From NCBI RefSeq assembly GCF_025151215.1, contig NZ_CP102286.1:2108001-2172000 (forward strand): a stretch of DNA of 64,000 nucleotides. Reading direction: 5' to 3'. Below are positions 41,042 through 50,436 of the stretch, piece by piece. The first letter of the stretch is position 1. Every line of letters starts with the position of its first letter. The notes below the pieces were generated by a model. It did no database searches and was not told where the DNA came from. It was given only the letters and a program-made list of their open reading frames with translations. The position numbers were made by a program, and so were the translations under genes. This stretch comes from Parabacteroides merdae ATCC 43184 (lineage in GTDB: Bacteria; Bacteroidota; Bacteroidia; Bacteroidales; Tannerellaceae).

Positions 41042-41940
41042 TGTTCTTCGATTTTTAGATGGTTGTTTTTCTGTTTTTTCGTTGTCAGTTGCAGGTACTC
41101 GTTCAAGTCCTTGCAACCGTCATAGAGGGAGGAACGGTCGGTGACACGTTCCCCGTATCGCATGGTAAGTGCGGCAAGCGTCCGCCGTCCGGCTTCGTCA
41201 CGGTCGAGGAAGCAGCCGATGCGCCCGTATCCGTCCAGCAATCCCGCCGCCTTCTCCACGTTGGCGACTGAGTTCAGCACAAGACAGTCAGCGTTACCGG
41301 TTACACCAAGCGTCACGGCAGAGAGAAAGTCCATGAAGCCCTCGAACACGAGGCACTCGTCAGCCGGGATGTCATTCGCCTTTACCAGTGATACAGACTT
41401 CGGAGGTATGCAACCCTTGAAATATCGGCTTCTGACTTCATAGCCACCTGCCATGTTCGGAAAGCCAACGGCAAAATACCGTTTCCCACGCACACCGTAG
41501 TTCAAGCGGCAGCAGTGACGGGATGCGATGGCGTAAGGGATGCCCCGTTCCTCTAAATACTCCGTCAGCAGTGAGCGGAGCAGCGGAGCGACCTCCACAT
41601 CCTCAAAAACGGATTCGGTCGGCTTCGAGAGATAGACGGGCTTTTCCCATCCGGCAACCGTCATATTGGCGGCTTCCGCTATGAACTTCGCTTGCTTCAT
41701 GAAGTCATCGCTTTGCAGAAACTCCCCGGCAAGCGTGAAGATGTCGCCGCCCTTGCCCAAACCGAAGTCGTACCAGAGCTGTTTCGCCACGTTCACACGG
41801 AAAGAGGATGTGCGCTCGCCCCTGTACGGGGCAAGATACCACAGCTCGTTACCGCTCCTTCTGACAGGCTCATGCCCCAGCCGTGCGAGAAAATCCGCAA
41901 GCGGCATCCTTCTGACAGCATCTATTTCCGTCCTTTCCAT
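41038..41940 (-). CDS. traP: Conjugative transposon primase TraP
   Basis: Protein of 300 residues from ATG 41940 (MERTEIDAVRRMPLADFLARLGHEP). The open frame reaches 42075 but would overlap traO. The N-terminal part resembles a CHC2 primase domain (LWYLAPYRGERTSSFRVNVAKQLWYDFGLGKGGDIFTL) but lacks the zinc cysteines. The toprim region is complete: LVFEGFMDFLSA (Glu) and GCFLDRDEAGRRTL (DxD). It should prime the complementary strand of transferred DNA. The gene lies between traO and traQ. Confidence 0.88.
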   Translation of the reverse strand: MERTEIDAVRRMPLADFLARLGHEPVRRSGNELWYLAPYRGERTSSFRVNVAKQLWYDFGLGKGGDIFTLAGEFLQSDDFMKQAKFIAEAANMTVAGWEKPVYLSKPTESVFEDVEVAPLLRSLLTEYLEERGIPYAIASRHCCRLNYGVRGKRYFAVGFPNMAGGYEVRSRYFKGCIPPKSVSLVKANDIPADECLVFEGFMDFLSAVTLGVTGNADCLVLNSVANVEKAAGLLDGYGRIGCFLDRDEAGRRTLAALTMRYGERVTDRSSLYDGCKDLNEYLQLTTKKQKNNHLKIEEQ

Positions 41941-41947
41941 GCCCGTG

Positions 41948-42523
41948 TCAGTTGATGATGAACTTGATACCGACCCCGAACTGCGTGTGGAACTTCCGTG
42001 TGTCGCCACCCCAAAGGCAACGCTCCCGCAGGTTGGCAAGCAGGGCGATACGGTCTGCCACGTAACACTCCACATCGAGCGTCAGCGCACCGCCGTAGAT
42101 GAAGGCGTCCCGGTCGTGCAGCGTGGAGCCGTCATGCAGCACCTTCTTCCCCCAATTTACCGCCTCATATCCGGCGAGAGCCGAAGCCCCGGCATAGACG
42201 AAAACAATCTTTCGGGCGTCCGACAGTATCTTGAAGTAATAGCCGCCCTCCGCCGTGAACTGCGCCACGGGTATCTTGGTGTCCTTGTAGGGATTGTTCT
42301 TCAACAGGTATTCGCCACCGAACACCCACTTGTTCCCCTTCTTCGTGTAGGTGGAGAGAGCCGCCCCGAAGCTGTACCCGCCGTCCTTGCCGCCGAGATT
42401 GAAGCCGTCCGCCATGTCCGCCCTCACCTCGATGCCCTGCATCTTCGGCAGACACCGCTGGGCGTGCGCCTGCCCTGTAAAAAGGGCAAGCGACGCGATG
42501 ATTATTGCGATGTACTTTCTCAT
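41948..42523 (-). CDS. traO: Conjugal transfer protein TraO
   Basis: Exported protein of 191 residues with signal peptide ending GQAHAQ. The TraO pattern is clear: RCLPKMQGIEVRADMADGFNLGGKDGGYSFGAALSTYTKKGNKWVFGGEYL, with alternating strands that suggest an outer-membrane beta structure. The end, FGVGIKFIIN, is typical of a barrel strand. It belongs to the outer-membrane part of the transfer channel. It sits two bases after traN. Confidence 0.88.
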   Translation of the reverse strand: MRKYIAIIIASLALFTGQAHAQRCLPKMQGIEVRADMADGFNLGGKDGGYSFGAALSTYTKKGNKWVFGGEYLLKNNPYKDTKIPVAQFTAEGGYYFKILSDARKIVFVYAGASALAGYEAVNWGKKVLHDGSTLHDRDAFIYGGALTLDVECYVADRIALLANLRERCLWGGDTRKFHTQFGVGIKFIIN

Positions 42524-42525
42524 GG

Positions 42526-43512
42526 TCAGCGTACTTGAAGTTCGTTGATGGTACCCGCGCGTACCAAATCCTCGTTCTCAATCACGAAGGACTGGTGACG
42601 GCCGCCGTTCTTCTCGTTCAATTCCACCACGAGGCACTTGTCATCGGGGATGGTGAACTTCGCCATCGTGAAGACCGTGCGCTCGCTCTTTTTGCCCGGC
42701 ACGAGGGTGGCGTAGTTCTGCGCGCGGAGCGGCAGAATAATCTGCTCCTGCACGGCAGTACGCTTCGCAACCTTCTTGTCCACGATTTTCCAAGTGATGT
42801 AGTCCACATCGAAAGGCACGTTGCTCTGGTTCTTTATCTCCGTGTGGAAATAAAGCAAGCCGTTGTGCGTGTAGATGCCTTTCAACAGGTATTGGATGCC
42901 GAAACGCTTGCAGCCGATATGCTTCACCTCGCGCTTGTTCTGTTTGTGGATGGACTTCATGATAAGGCGCACCAGCATCGGGCTTTCGCTGCCCAGCTCT
43001 TTCAGATAGATTTCCTGCGCGTTGTTCGGGCGGTTCACCGTGCTGCCGTCATGGATGAAGTCGCACATCTCCACGTTGAGCAACAGCGGTTCGGCGGCGT
43101 ACTTCACGTTGAAGGTGTAGAAACTGCCGTCCTCCGTGATGACGGACATATTCGTTTCGTTGGGAAAATTCCTTACGGTAGCCTTCACACGGATGATGTT
43201 CTCCGCTCCGTCGGCTTTCCCGGCAATCAGGTCGGGCGAGCCTAAATCGACATAGCGCACCTCCGCCGGAAAAATGACGTGGACGGTCTTGTCGTAGGTC
43301 ACTTCCAGACCGTGCGGCGGTATCATGCGGTCGAAGGTCAGCTTGCGTGACAGCCCGTGATATAGGTCGCCGTCCGCCTCCTTCTGCGGATAGACCTCCT
43401 TCGTCAAGGTCGGTTGTTCACTTCCGTTGGTCGTTTCAACGGTTACATTCTCCTGCGCGTTGGCAGTTATGATGCCCATAGCGAGGGCAAACATGATGAT
43501 TACTTTTCTCAT
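42526..43512 (-). CDS. traN: Conjugative transposon protein TraN (VirB9-like)
   Basis: Exported protein of 328 residues with signal peptide ending ITANAQ. It is the DUF4138-type TraN family: LTFDRMIPPHGLEVTYDKTVHVIFPAEVRYVDLGSPDLIAGK, then VKATVRNFPNETNMSVITEDGSFYTFNVKY, the pattern that parallels VirB9. It should form the periplasmic/outer-membrane core with TraM (VirB10-like) and TraO. It follows traM by 34 bases. Confidence 0.9.
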   Translation of the reverse strand: MRKVIIMFALAMGIITANAQENVTVETTNGSEQPTLTKEVYPQKEADGDLYHGLSRKLTFDRMIPPHGLEVTYDKTVHVIFPAEVRYVDLGSPDLIAGKADGAENIIRVKATVRNFPNETNMSVITEDGSFYTFNVKYAAEPLLLNVEMCDFIHDGSTVNRPNNAQEIYLKELGSESPMLVRLIMKSIHKQNKREVKHIGCKRFGIQYLLKGIYTHNGLLYFHTEIKNQSNVPFDVDYITWKIVDKKVAKRTAVQEQIILPLRAQNYATLVPGKKSERTVFTMAKFTIPDDKCLVVELNEKNGGRHQSFVIENEDLVRAGTINELQVR

Positions 43513-43546
43513 TACTTTTGGATTTTAGTGGTAATTTTTATTGTTT

Positions 43547-44899
43547 TCAATATTTTTCTTGGTAAAGCATGACCCTGTACCCGGCTTTCAGATGCACCTT
43601 GACGGTTCGCATCTTTTTGGCGATGTACTGGCTCGTGCCTTGTATCAGCCCCTTGCCCAAGTCGGAGGCGAGCTGCGCCCCGGCATTGGTGGAGATGTTG
43701 ATGCTGCTTCCCAGCGAGCCGCCCATGTTGGCGGCGACCTCCCGGACGGCGTTCATCTCCATCGAGTTCGGGATGAAGATGCCGGGCTGTCCGTCCGTGT
43801 CATAGACCGCAAGCTCCACGGGGATAATCGTGCCGTCGTATTCCAGCGAGGTAATCTCGATGTCGAGCCGCTCACCCTGTATCTTGCCCGTGCCGACCAC
43901 CACCGCACCCCGGGGTATTGTCCTGCCTGCCACCGCCATAGGCTCCAGCAGGCGCAGCCTTACCGTCTGCCCGTCCGTCACGCTCTGCGCCCCATGCACG
44001 CACGCCGGTATGGTGTTCCTGTCCAATACCTCCGCCGTGCCGACAGCCGTGTTGAAACCCCGGTTGCGTTCCTGCGATAAGGCGGCGACAAACTCCGCGT
44101 TACTCATAGGCTGTGAGAGTGAAGAAACTACTTGATGCTCCACCTGTCTGATAGGCATTGCCTTGTTCTTCTTCCCTTTCTGCACGGTAGTTGGCTCTGC
44201 CCTCTGTTCCGCCGATGGCTGTCCTCCGTTCTGACCGCCCATGTACTTTGCCGCCAGCTCGTAGGACTTCTCCATAAGAGCCACCTGCTCGTCCATAGAG
44301 GAAGCCTTGCCCCTCTCGCTTTCCAGTTCCGACTCCAGCGATGCGATGCGCTCCAACAATTCGTCCATCTCCGCATTGTCGTTTTTCGGCTGGTCGTAGA
44401 AGTTTCCGAGCGTGGCGTTCAGGTCACGGTAGGCGGCTGCGGAGGACTGGATGGTCTGCGGCGTGGCTGGCTTTGCCCTTTCTTCCTTGCCGCCCGGATT
44501 GGCGAGGTCGAAGTCCACTCCGTTCTCCGTTCCCGCTATCTCGCGGTCGAACATGTCGCCCAGCTGCCCGATGGCACGGTTGCGGCTCTCCTGACGCTCT
44601 TCCATCTCCCCATGCTCGTAGGCTTTCAGCTTGTCGCCGATAATCTGCCGGTTCGCCTTGTCAGCGTCGGGCATCTCGGTGTTGTATCCGTCCGTTCCCG
44701 GCGGTTGCTCCTTGCCGGAGGACGGGGCGAATATCAGCCACATCGCCCCGATGAACACCAACACCATAGCGGGCAGCACGATCATCTTCTGCCGTTTCAG
44801 CCGTTGCGCCTCTGTCAGCGGTTCGCGCTCCTTTTTCGGTTTCCCCGTTTCGGGAGCAGCTTTGTTCTCTTTCGTCGGTTCATTCTTTGTCTGTTCCAT
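43547..44899 (-). CDS. traM: Conjugative transposon protein TraM (VirB10-like)
   Basis: Protein of 450 residues. A charged cytoplasmic start (QTKNEPTKENKAAPETGKPKKEREPL) is followed by one membrane helix at about 37-57 (MIVLPAMVLVFIGAMWLIF), a long low-complexity periplasmic linker with a coiled coil (MDELLERIASLESELESERG), and the C-terminal VirB10-like domain (IPACVHGAQSVTDGQTVRLRLLEPMAVAGRTIPRGAVVVGTG). It should bridge inner and outer membrane. Its start overlaps the end of traL by 20 bases. Confidence 0.9.
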   Translation of the reverse strand: MEQTKNEPTKENKAAPETGKPKKEREPLTEAQRLKRQKMIVLPAMVLVFIGAMWLIFAPSSGKEQPPGTDGYNTEMPDADKANRQIIGDKLKAYEHGEMEERQESRNRAIGQLGDMFDREIAGTENGVDFDLANPGGKEERAKPATPQTIQSSAAAYRDLNATLGNFYDQPKNDNAEMDELLERIASLESELESERGKASSMDEQVALMEKSYELAAKYMGGQNGGQPSAEQRAEPTTVQKGKKNKAMPIRQVEHQVVSSLSQPMSNAEFVAALSQERNRGFNTAVGTAEVLDRNTIPACVHGAQSVTDGQTVRLRLLEPMAVAGRTIPRGAVVVGTGKIQGERLDIEITSLEYDGTIIPVELAVYDTDGQPGIFIPNSMEMNAVREVAANMGGSLGSSINISTNAGAQLASDLGKGLIQGTSQYIAKKMRTVKVHLKAGYRVMLYQEKY

Positions 44900-45188
44900 A
44901 TAAATAAGGTGTTAAGTGATTGCCTGTTTCCGCCGGGGTCGGCAGTTCCACCCGTCCGGCGTGTCCCGTTTCCATATGTGAGCCGTCGTTCCTGCCGATG
45001 TCATAGACGGCTCTGCCGAAGGTGTAAAGGGCAAGCACCGCGAAGGCGGCGAACATCCCCAGCACGATGCGGCGGCGTGTTTCCGGCGGCAAGCCGTCCA
45101 GATACCCTTTGAGACTTGCCGCCAAGCGTTTCCGTTTGTCGTGGAGTTTCCAATACATGCCCCACATTGATTTTCTGATACTTTTCAT
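44880..45188 (-). CDS. traL: Conjugative transposon protein TraL (DUF3989)
   Basis: Protein of 102 residues with a basic start (MKSIRKSMWGMYWKLHDKRKRLAASLKGYL) and one membrane helix (RRRIVLGMFAAFAVLALYTFGRAVYDI). This is the small DUF3989 inner-membrane component found between TraK and TraM in CTnDOT-type operons. No enzyme motif. It lies 6 bases after traK and overlaps traM by 20 bases. Confidence 0.85.
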   Translation of the reverse strand: MKSIRKSMWGMYWKLHDKRKRLAASLKGYLDGLPPETRRRIVLGMFAAFAVLALYTFGRAVYDIGRNDGSHMETGHAGRVELPTPAETGNHLTPYLYGTDKE

Positions 45189-45194
45189 GTCCTG

Positions 45195-45818
45195 TTACCG
45201 TTTGATAGTCTGTAAATCCTTGTTCTCAATGATGGTGAAACCCTCGATGGTAAAACCGTTCGGGTTGTCATCCGACCGCGATGCGTTCAGCAGGCGGCAG
45301 GTGGTCACGAGGCTGCGCTCGGTGACGTTGCTCTGCCGGATGATTTTCTGTGTGGCGTAGGTCACGGCACGGTAGGGATAGGCGTTGAAGTCGCACACCA
45401 CGCTGTCCACCTTCAGCACTTGGTTGATGTTCCCGGCGATGATGCGGTTGTAGTACCCCTTCTCCGCGAAGTCCGAATAATAGTGGTACACGCTCTTGTC
45501 CGCCAGCAGCAAGGCACGTTTCACGTTGTGTTCAATCGCGCTTTTTTCAGGTGATAGCGTGAAGAACATCTCGTGGAAACGGCGCACATGTTCCCGTGCC
45601 TCCGCCGGGCGGTTCTGCGACAAATCCTGAGACAAGGCGAGCATCAGGCTCTTGCCGTTGTCCAGCACATAGATTTTCTCCCGTTGCTTCTCTGCGAAAC
45701 GGTAGGAGTTCCACACGCTCCACACCGTCACCACGGCGCACAGCGAGAGGAAGACGATACCGAACAGGCGTATCTGCCTGAACGACGATTCGATGTTTCT
45801 AAGTGATTTGAATTCCAT
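45195..45818 (-). CDS. traK: Conjugative transposon protein TraK (VirB8-like)
   Basis: Protein of 207 residues: MEFKSLRNIESSFRQIRLFGIVFLSLCAVVTVWSVW gives a short cytoplasmic start and one membrane helix at about 19-36, then a periplasmic alpha/beta domain (SLMLALSQDLSQNRPAEAREHVRRFHEMFFTLSP). This fits the TraK/VirB8-like family that assembles the channel core. It lies between traJ (31-base gap) and traL. Confidence 0.9.
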   Translation of the reverse strand: MEFKSLRNIESSFRQIRLFGIVFLSLCAVVTVWSVWNSYRFAEKQREKIYVLDNGKSLMLALSQDLSQNRPAEAREHVRRFHEMFFTLSPEKSAIEHNVKRALLLADKSVYHYYSDFAEKGYYNRIIAGNINQVLKVDSVVCDFNAYPYRAVTYATQKIIRQSNVTERSLVTTCRLLNASRSDDNPNGFTIEGFTIIENKDLQTIKR

Positions 45819-45849
45819 TTATATTTTCCAATTTATGATTGCACATTGA

Positions 45850-46854
45850 TTATTTCAGCAATTTGCCGACACGTCCGACTGCGTTTCCTGCGGCTGCACC
45901 CGCCACGCTGCCCGCCATGCTTCCGGCTCGTCCCGCCATCTGGTTCACGTTGCGACCGTAACCGCCCATGCCTCCGGCTTGGATAATCCAGCCCGCAACG
46001 GTGGGAATGGTAAAGTAGCCGATGATGCCGATGCAGAGGAATACGATATACACCCCGTCGCTCGAATCCAGCGAGAAGTTCGGGTCTGCCTGCATCCGCT
46101 CGATGTCGTTTTGCAGCATCAGAACCTGTATCTTCGCCAGTATGGTGCTGAACATGTCCGATACCGGTAGCCACAGATAGACCTGTATATAGCGGCATAT
46201 CCACTGCGTGAGCGTGTTTTGGAAACCGTCCCATACCGACAGGGCGAAGGCTATCGGACCGAGAATCGCCAGCACCACGAGAAAGAAGGTGCGGACGGTG
46301 TCTATCACGAGGGCGGCGGCTTGGAACAGCAGTTCGAGTATCTCGCGGAAGAAGTCGCGGATGCTCTTCTTCATGTTGTACATTCCCCGGTCGATATACA
46401 TTCCCGCCATCGTCACCATGTCGGAGGGCGACCAGCCGAGTTCCTCCAGTTGCTTGTCAAATTCCTCGTTGGACACGAGGTAGGCGGTTTCGGGGTTGCG
46501 TACCATCGCCTCGTATTCCAGTTTGTCCTTCTGCTCCCGGTATCGGTTCATGTCCAGCGTTTCCGCCTCCAGCATCTTTGCCGTGCCCTGTACGACGGGT
46601 GAGAGGATGCTGTTTATCGTGCCCAGCACCACAGTCGGGAAGAACATGATGCACAGACCGATGGCAAAAGGACGGAGCATCGGGAATACGTCTATCGGTT
46701 CAGCTCTCGCCAGCGACTGCCATACCCGGTAGGCGACGTAGAACAGCGCACCCAGCCCGGCGATGCCTTTCGCCACACCAGCCATGTCCCCACACAGCGG
46801 CATCATCTGCTCATAAAGTGAACGTAAAATCTGATGAAGGTTGTCGAACTTCAT
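45850..46854 (-). CDS. traJ: Conjugative transposon protein TraJ (VirB6-like)
   Basis: Inner-membrane protein of 334 residues with several hydrophobic segments (GIAGLGALFYVAYRVWQSL, PFAIGLCIMFFPTVVLGTIN, TFFLVVLAILGPIAFALSVW, VYIVFLCIGIIGYFTIPTVAGWIIQAGG) and a Gly/Ala-rich C-terminus (MAGRAGSMAGSVAGAAAGNAVG). It corresponds to VirB6, the polytopic part of the DNA channel. It follows traI by three bases. Confidence 0.9.
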   Translation of the reverse strand: MKFDNLHQILRSLYEQMMPLCGDMAGVAKGIAGLGALFYVAYRVWQSLARAEPIDVFPMLRPFAIGLCIMFFPTVVLGTINSILSPVVQGTAKMLEAETLDMNRYREQKDKLEYEAMVRNPETAYLVSNEEFDKQLEELGWSPSDMVTMAGMYIDRGMYNMKKSIRDFFREILELLFQAAALVIDTVRTFFLVVLAILGPIAFALSVWDGFQNTLTQWICRYIQVYLWLPVSDMFSTILAKIQVLMLQNDIERMQADPNFSLDSSDGVYIVFLCIGIIGYFTIPTVAGWIIQAGGMGGYGRNVNQMAGRAGSMAGSVAGAAAGNAVGRVGKLLK

Positions 46855-46857
46855 AGG

Positions 46858-47487
46858 CTACCAGTATCTTTCGTTCATGTTCCCGTACAGCCCCATGATG
46901 CGGTCGAGGTCGTTCTTCTTTTTCGCACGCAGGTAACTCACGGAGATGTTCTTGTTCGTGTAGTAGCTCACGAGGTTGCGGTAACGCTTCATCTTCGAGT
47001 GGCAGCGTTCCACCACGTCCATGCGCTCCTTGTCGGTCATGGAGAGCGTGGTGATGTTCACCACGTTCCTGAGTTCCGTCAACACTTCGTTGCTTTCCTC
47101 CAGCAGTTTCGTGTAGCCGAAAGCGATTGCGGAAAGCTCTTCGGGTCTGAAATTCCCGTCACGGAGCATCCGTTGGAAACTGTTCACATAGATGTCTGTG
47201 ATGTCGCCCACCATCAGGATGGTCTGCTGCACCTTGCGGGCGTCCTTGACCAGATTGTTCACCGATTTGAGGGCATCGTAATACTTCTTGCCCTGCTGAT
47301 AGATTTTCACCGTCTCCTGAAAGTTGCTCACCATGTTCGTGGCGGTCTTGGAGGTATGGATGATGTTTTTGGAGGCATTGATGATGCCCTGCGCTAGATT
47401 GCCCGGATCGCTTACGACCCACTGTGCGCTTGCCCTGCCCGCGAAAAGCAGGCACAGGCAGATAATCATTGTTATTCTTGTTCTCAT
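46858..47487 (-). CDS. traI: Conjugative transposon protein TraI (DUF4141)
   Basis: Exported protein of 209 residues with signal peptide ending RASAQ. The mature part is almost all helix (NLAQGIINASKNIIHTSKTATNMVSNFQETVKIYQQGKKYYDALKSVNNLVKDARKVQQTI), like VirB5-type subunits. DUF4141 is the family name as I recall it. It may form a pilus or periplasmic part. It is followed by traJ three bases later. Confidence 0.87.
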   Translation of the reverse strand: MRTRITMIICLCLLFAGRASAQWVVSDPGNLAQGIINASKNIIHTSKTATNMVSNFQETVKIYQQGKKYYDALKSVNNLVKDARKVQQTILMVGDITDIYVNSFQRMLRDGNFRPEELSAIAFGYTKLLEESNEVLTELRNVVNITTLSMTDKERMDVVERCHSKMKRYRNLVSYYTNKNISVSYLRAKKKNDLDRIMGLYGNMNERYW

Positions 47488-47510
47488 GTTACTTTGGATT
47501 TTAGTGGTTG

Positions 47511-47891
47511 TTATTCTTCGGTCGGATGTCCCGGCTGCGGCTTCACCCGCACATAGTCCCCGTTTGGCGAGAAAGTCAGCACATCCGTGGCCTCGTTGTA
47601 GGACACGTCGATGCGGAAGCCGGTGTTCATGAACAGGTTGCCGTTCTCCTCCTGCAAGAGATAGGTTTCCGGCTTGAGCTTGCGGCGCAGACCGCTACGA
47701 CGGAACACCGTCACTTTGTAGGCTTCGCCCTCCTTGTAGATAAGCACGTCAGGTTTTCCCTCCACGCTCTCCCAGTTCCCGCACAGCATGTCGCGGCGGT
47801 TGTCGGCCACGTCGCAGGATTGCAGCATCATGACCGCCAATCCGATAAGGCACTTGCTGACTTGCAGCATTTTCACTTTTGGTAAATTCAT
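47511..47891 (-). CDS. traH: Conjugative transposon protein TraH (DUF3876), lipoprotein
   Basis: Protein of 126 residues with a lipobox (VMMLQSCDVADNRRD). The first ATG is 47891 (MNLPKVKMLQVSKCLIG); the ATG seven codons in would give a tidier signal peptide. The mature domain is beta-rich (WESVEGKPDVLIYKEGEAYKVTVFRRSG...FMNTGFRIDVSYNEATDVLTF), the DUF3876 pattern. It lies between traG and traI in all CTnDOT-type operons I know. Confidence 0.82.
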   Translation of the reverse strand: MNLPKVKMLQVSKCLIGLAVMMLQSCDVADNRRDMLCGNWESVEGKPDVLIYKEGEAYKVTVFRRSGLRRKLKPETYLLQEENGNLFMNTGFRIDVSYNEATDVLTFSPNGDYVRVKPQPGHPTEE

Positions 47892-47931
47892 ACGCGTTTT
47901 TCTTTTTTGGTTGATACATTCTGTTTTTTAG

Positions 47932-50436
47932 TTATTCCTTGTTTCTCCGCCTTTCGGCAAGCTGCCGGATGGCGGCTTCGATGTCGTCGCCCAGCTTCTC
48001 CGCCAGACGGTAAACCTCCACTTTTTCCGTTTCCTCGGTGGTGTACGCCAGATACTCTTCCGCGCTGACCTCCGTGGCATAGACCGCCGACTGCGTGCCG
48101 CCCAAGCCTATCCACACCTCCTTGTAGAGCCGTGAAGGGTTGTTCGCCATGTTGATGGAGAGTATCTGCGACTTCTCCTTTTCCGTCAGTCCGAGCAACG
48201 CCTGTATCTGGTCGAACTTGTTCATATATTTCCTTTGGTCAAGCAGGATTTTACAATCCGAGTTGTTGATAATGCTCTCTTTGACCACCGGAGAACTGAT
48301 AATGTCGTCCACCTCCTGCGTCACCACGATTGCCTCGCCGTAATATTTTCTGACCGTCTTATACATATAGCGCAGATATTCAGCCATGTTCGCCGATGAG
48401 AGGGCCTTCCAAGCCTCTTCCACGATAAGCTGTTTCCGCACGCCTTTCAGCCGCCGCATCTTGTTGATGAAGGCTTCCATGATGATGATGGTCACGACGG
48501 GGAACAGTTCGCGGTTTTCTTTAATCGAATCTATCTCGAAGACGATGAACCGCTTGCCGAGCAGGTCGATGTTCTCCGTGGAGTTGAGCAGGAAATCGTA
48601 ACGCCCGCCCCGGTAATACTGCCGCATGGTGGTGAGCATGTTGTCGATGTTGAAGTCGGACTTCTCCACCTTGATGTCACGCTGTGCCAGTTCCTTGCGG
48701 TAGTCGTCACGCATATACTCGTAGAAGGTGTTGAACGACGGCACGATGCTACGGTCGGATTGGATGCGCTCAATATAGGCACTCACGGCACTGCCCAGCT
48801 CGCCGCTCTCCGTCTTTGTCACCTTGTCGTCCTCCGACTTCCAGAGCGTCAGCAACAGGGTCTTGATGCTGTCCTTCTTCTCCACGTCGAAGATGTAATC
48901 GTCGGTGTAGAACGGGTTGAAGCTGATGGGCTTATCTTCCGTGTAGGTGAAATACACACCGTCCGCTCCGCCTGTCTTGCGTCGGATCATGCCGCACAAG
49001 CCCTGATAGGAGTTTCCCGTGTCCACCAATACCACATGTGCGCCTTGCTCATAATATTGGCGCACGAGGTGGTTCATGAAGAAAGACTTGCCGCTGCCCG
49101 AAGGACCCAGCACGAACTTGTTGCGGTTGGTCGTGATACCTCGCTTCATGGGCAGGTCGGAGATGTCAAGGTGCAGCGGTTTTCCCGTGAGCCTGTCCAC
49201 CATCTTGATGCCGAAGGGCGAGAGCGAGCTGCGGTAGTTGGTTTCCTCTGTGAACAGGCACACCGCCTGTTCGATGAAGGTGTGGAAACTCTCTTCCGCC
49301 GGGAAGTCCGCCGCATTGCCGGGTATCGCCGCCCAGTAGAGTGTCGGGCAGTCGATGGTGTTGTGGCGCGGCACGCATTCCATGCTTGCCAACTGGCTGC
49401 CCACGTCGTTCTTGATATGCTTCAGTTCCTCCGCATCGTCGCTCCACGCCATGACGTTGAAGTGTGCCCGTACCGAGGTCAGTCCGTAGGAATGGGCTTC
49501 GTTCAGGTATTGGTCTATCCACTCGCGGTTGATGCTGTTGCTCCTTGAATAGCGAGATAGCGACTGCATGTTACGGGCGGACTTCTCGAACTTCTGCAAG
49601 GTTTCCTCACTGTTGTCTATCAGCACATACTGGTTGTAGATATGGTTGCAGGAGAGCAGAAGCCCCACCGGGGAGGCGAATGACAGTCGGCAGTCACTCC
49701 GGTCGGTGGAGAGCTTCTCGTAACGGGTGTCGGTAGCCACCTTGCCCGGCAGGTCTTCCGCGTCGGAGAGGGTGTGCAGACACAGGCGGTTGTCGCCGAT
49801 GCGCATCTCCCTTGCCGAAAGCTCGATGTCCTGCAAGGTGGTGTCACCTTCCGGCATGAGCGAGAAGTAGCGTTCAATAAGTCCCGTCTTTCCCTCAGTA
49901 CCCACAATCTCATCGGTGGAGAGGCGGCGCAGCCTGACAAGCCCGCTGTCGTTCATGATGCGCTCGAACTGTTCGCAGGCTTCCAAGAACTTGGTCGTGG
50001 TTTCCCTGTCCAGCTCCTTCGGGATGATATGTCCCCGGCACAGCGTGCTGAAATTGCTCTGCATCCGGTTACGCTCCTTTGTTGTCTTGGTCAGGTAGAG
50101 GTAGCAGGTGTGTTTCAGGTACGGACGCTCGTTGAAGTGACGCTCGAAAGAGCGGCTTAAAAAGCTCATGTCGTCCTTCTGAAGCTCCGGTTTGTAGCGT
50201 TCCTTGATGAACCAGTCCTGTTTGTGGACGACGGAGTAGTCCGGCAGCACCTTGATAGCCTTGCACCAGCAACTGTGTATCGCCTCGTACTCCGCACCCG
50301 TCACGGTGTAAAGTTCCGGTAGTTCCACCTCGAAAGCCACCGTGATGTCGGCGTCCTTTGAGATGATGCAGCCATGCTCCACCGCTAAAAGTGGGAACCT
50401 GTTTTCCAGTGTTGTCATTTTCGATGTATTCCTCAT
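47932..50436 (-). CDS. traG: Conjugation system ATPase TraG (VirB4-like)
   Basis: Large cytoplasmic motor of 834 residues. Walker A is GPSGSGKS at residues 444-451, Walker B the LIVEEAWKALSS segment, and the C-terminal VirB4 motifs VTQEVDDIISSPVVKESIINNSDCKILLDQ are intact. The N-terminal 400 residues are the TraG_N/VirB4 N-terminal region. It powers pilus or channel assembly. It starts with a four-base ATGA overlap with traF; an ATG six codons inside is an alternative. It is the largest gene of the operon. Confidence 0.95.
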   Translation of the reverse strand: MRNTSKMTTLENRFPLLAVEHGCIISKDADITVAFEVELPELYTVTGAEYEAIHSCWCKAIKVLPDYSVVHKQDWFIKERYKPELQKDDMSFLSRSFERHFNERPYLKHTCYLYLTKTTKERNRMQSNFSTLCRGHIIPKELDRETTTKFLEACEQFERIMNDSGLVRLRRLSTDEIVGTEGKTGLIERYFSLMPEGDTTLQDIELSAREMRIGDNRLCLHTLSDAEDLPGKVATDTRYEKLSTDRSDCRLSFASPVGLLLSCNHIYNQYVLIDNSEETLQKFEKSARNMQSLSRYSRSNSINREWIDQYLNEAHSYGLTSVRAHFNVMAWSDDAEELKHIKNDVGSQLASMECVPRHNTIDCPTLYWAAIPGNAADFPAEESFHTFIEQAVCLFTEETNYRSSLSPFGIKMVDRLTGKPLHLDISDLPMKRGITTNRNKFVLGPSGSGKSFFMNHLVRQYYEQGAHVVLVDTGNSYQGLCGMIRRKTGGADGVYFTYTEDKPISFNPFYTDDYIFDVEKKDSIKTLLLTLWKSEDDKVTKTESGELGSAVSAYIERIQSDRSIVPSFNTFYEYMRDDYRKELAQRDIKVEKSDFNIDNMLTTMRQYYRGGRYDFLLNSTENIDLLGKRFIVFEIDSIKENRELFPVVTIIIMEAFINKMRRLKGVRKQLIVEEAWKALSSANMAEYLRYMYKTVRKYYGEAIVVTQEVDDIISSPVVKESIINNSDCKILLDQRKYMNKFDQIQALLGLTEKEKSQILSINMANNPSRLYKEVWIGLGGTQSAVYATEVSAEEYLAYTTEETEKVEVYRLAEKLGDDIEAAIRQLAERRRNKE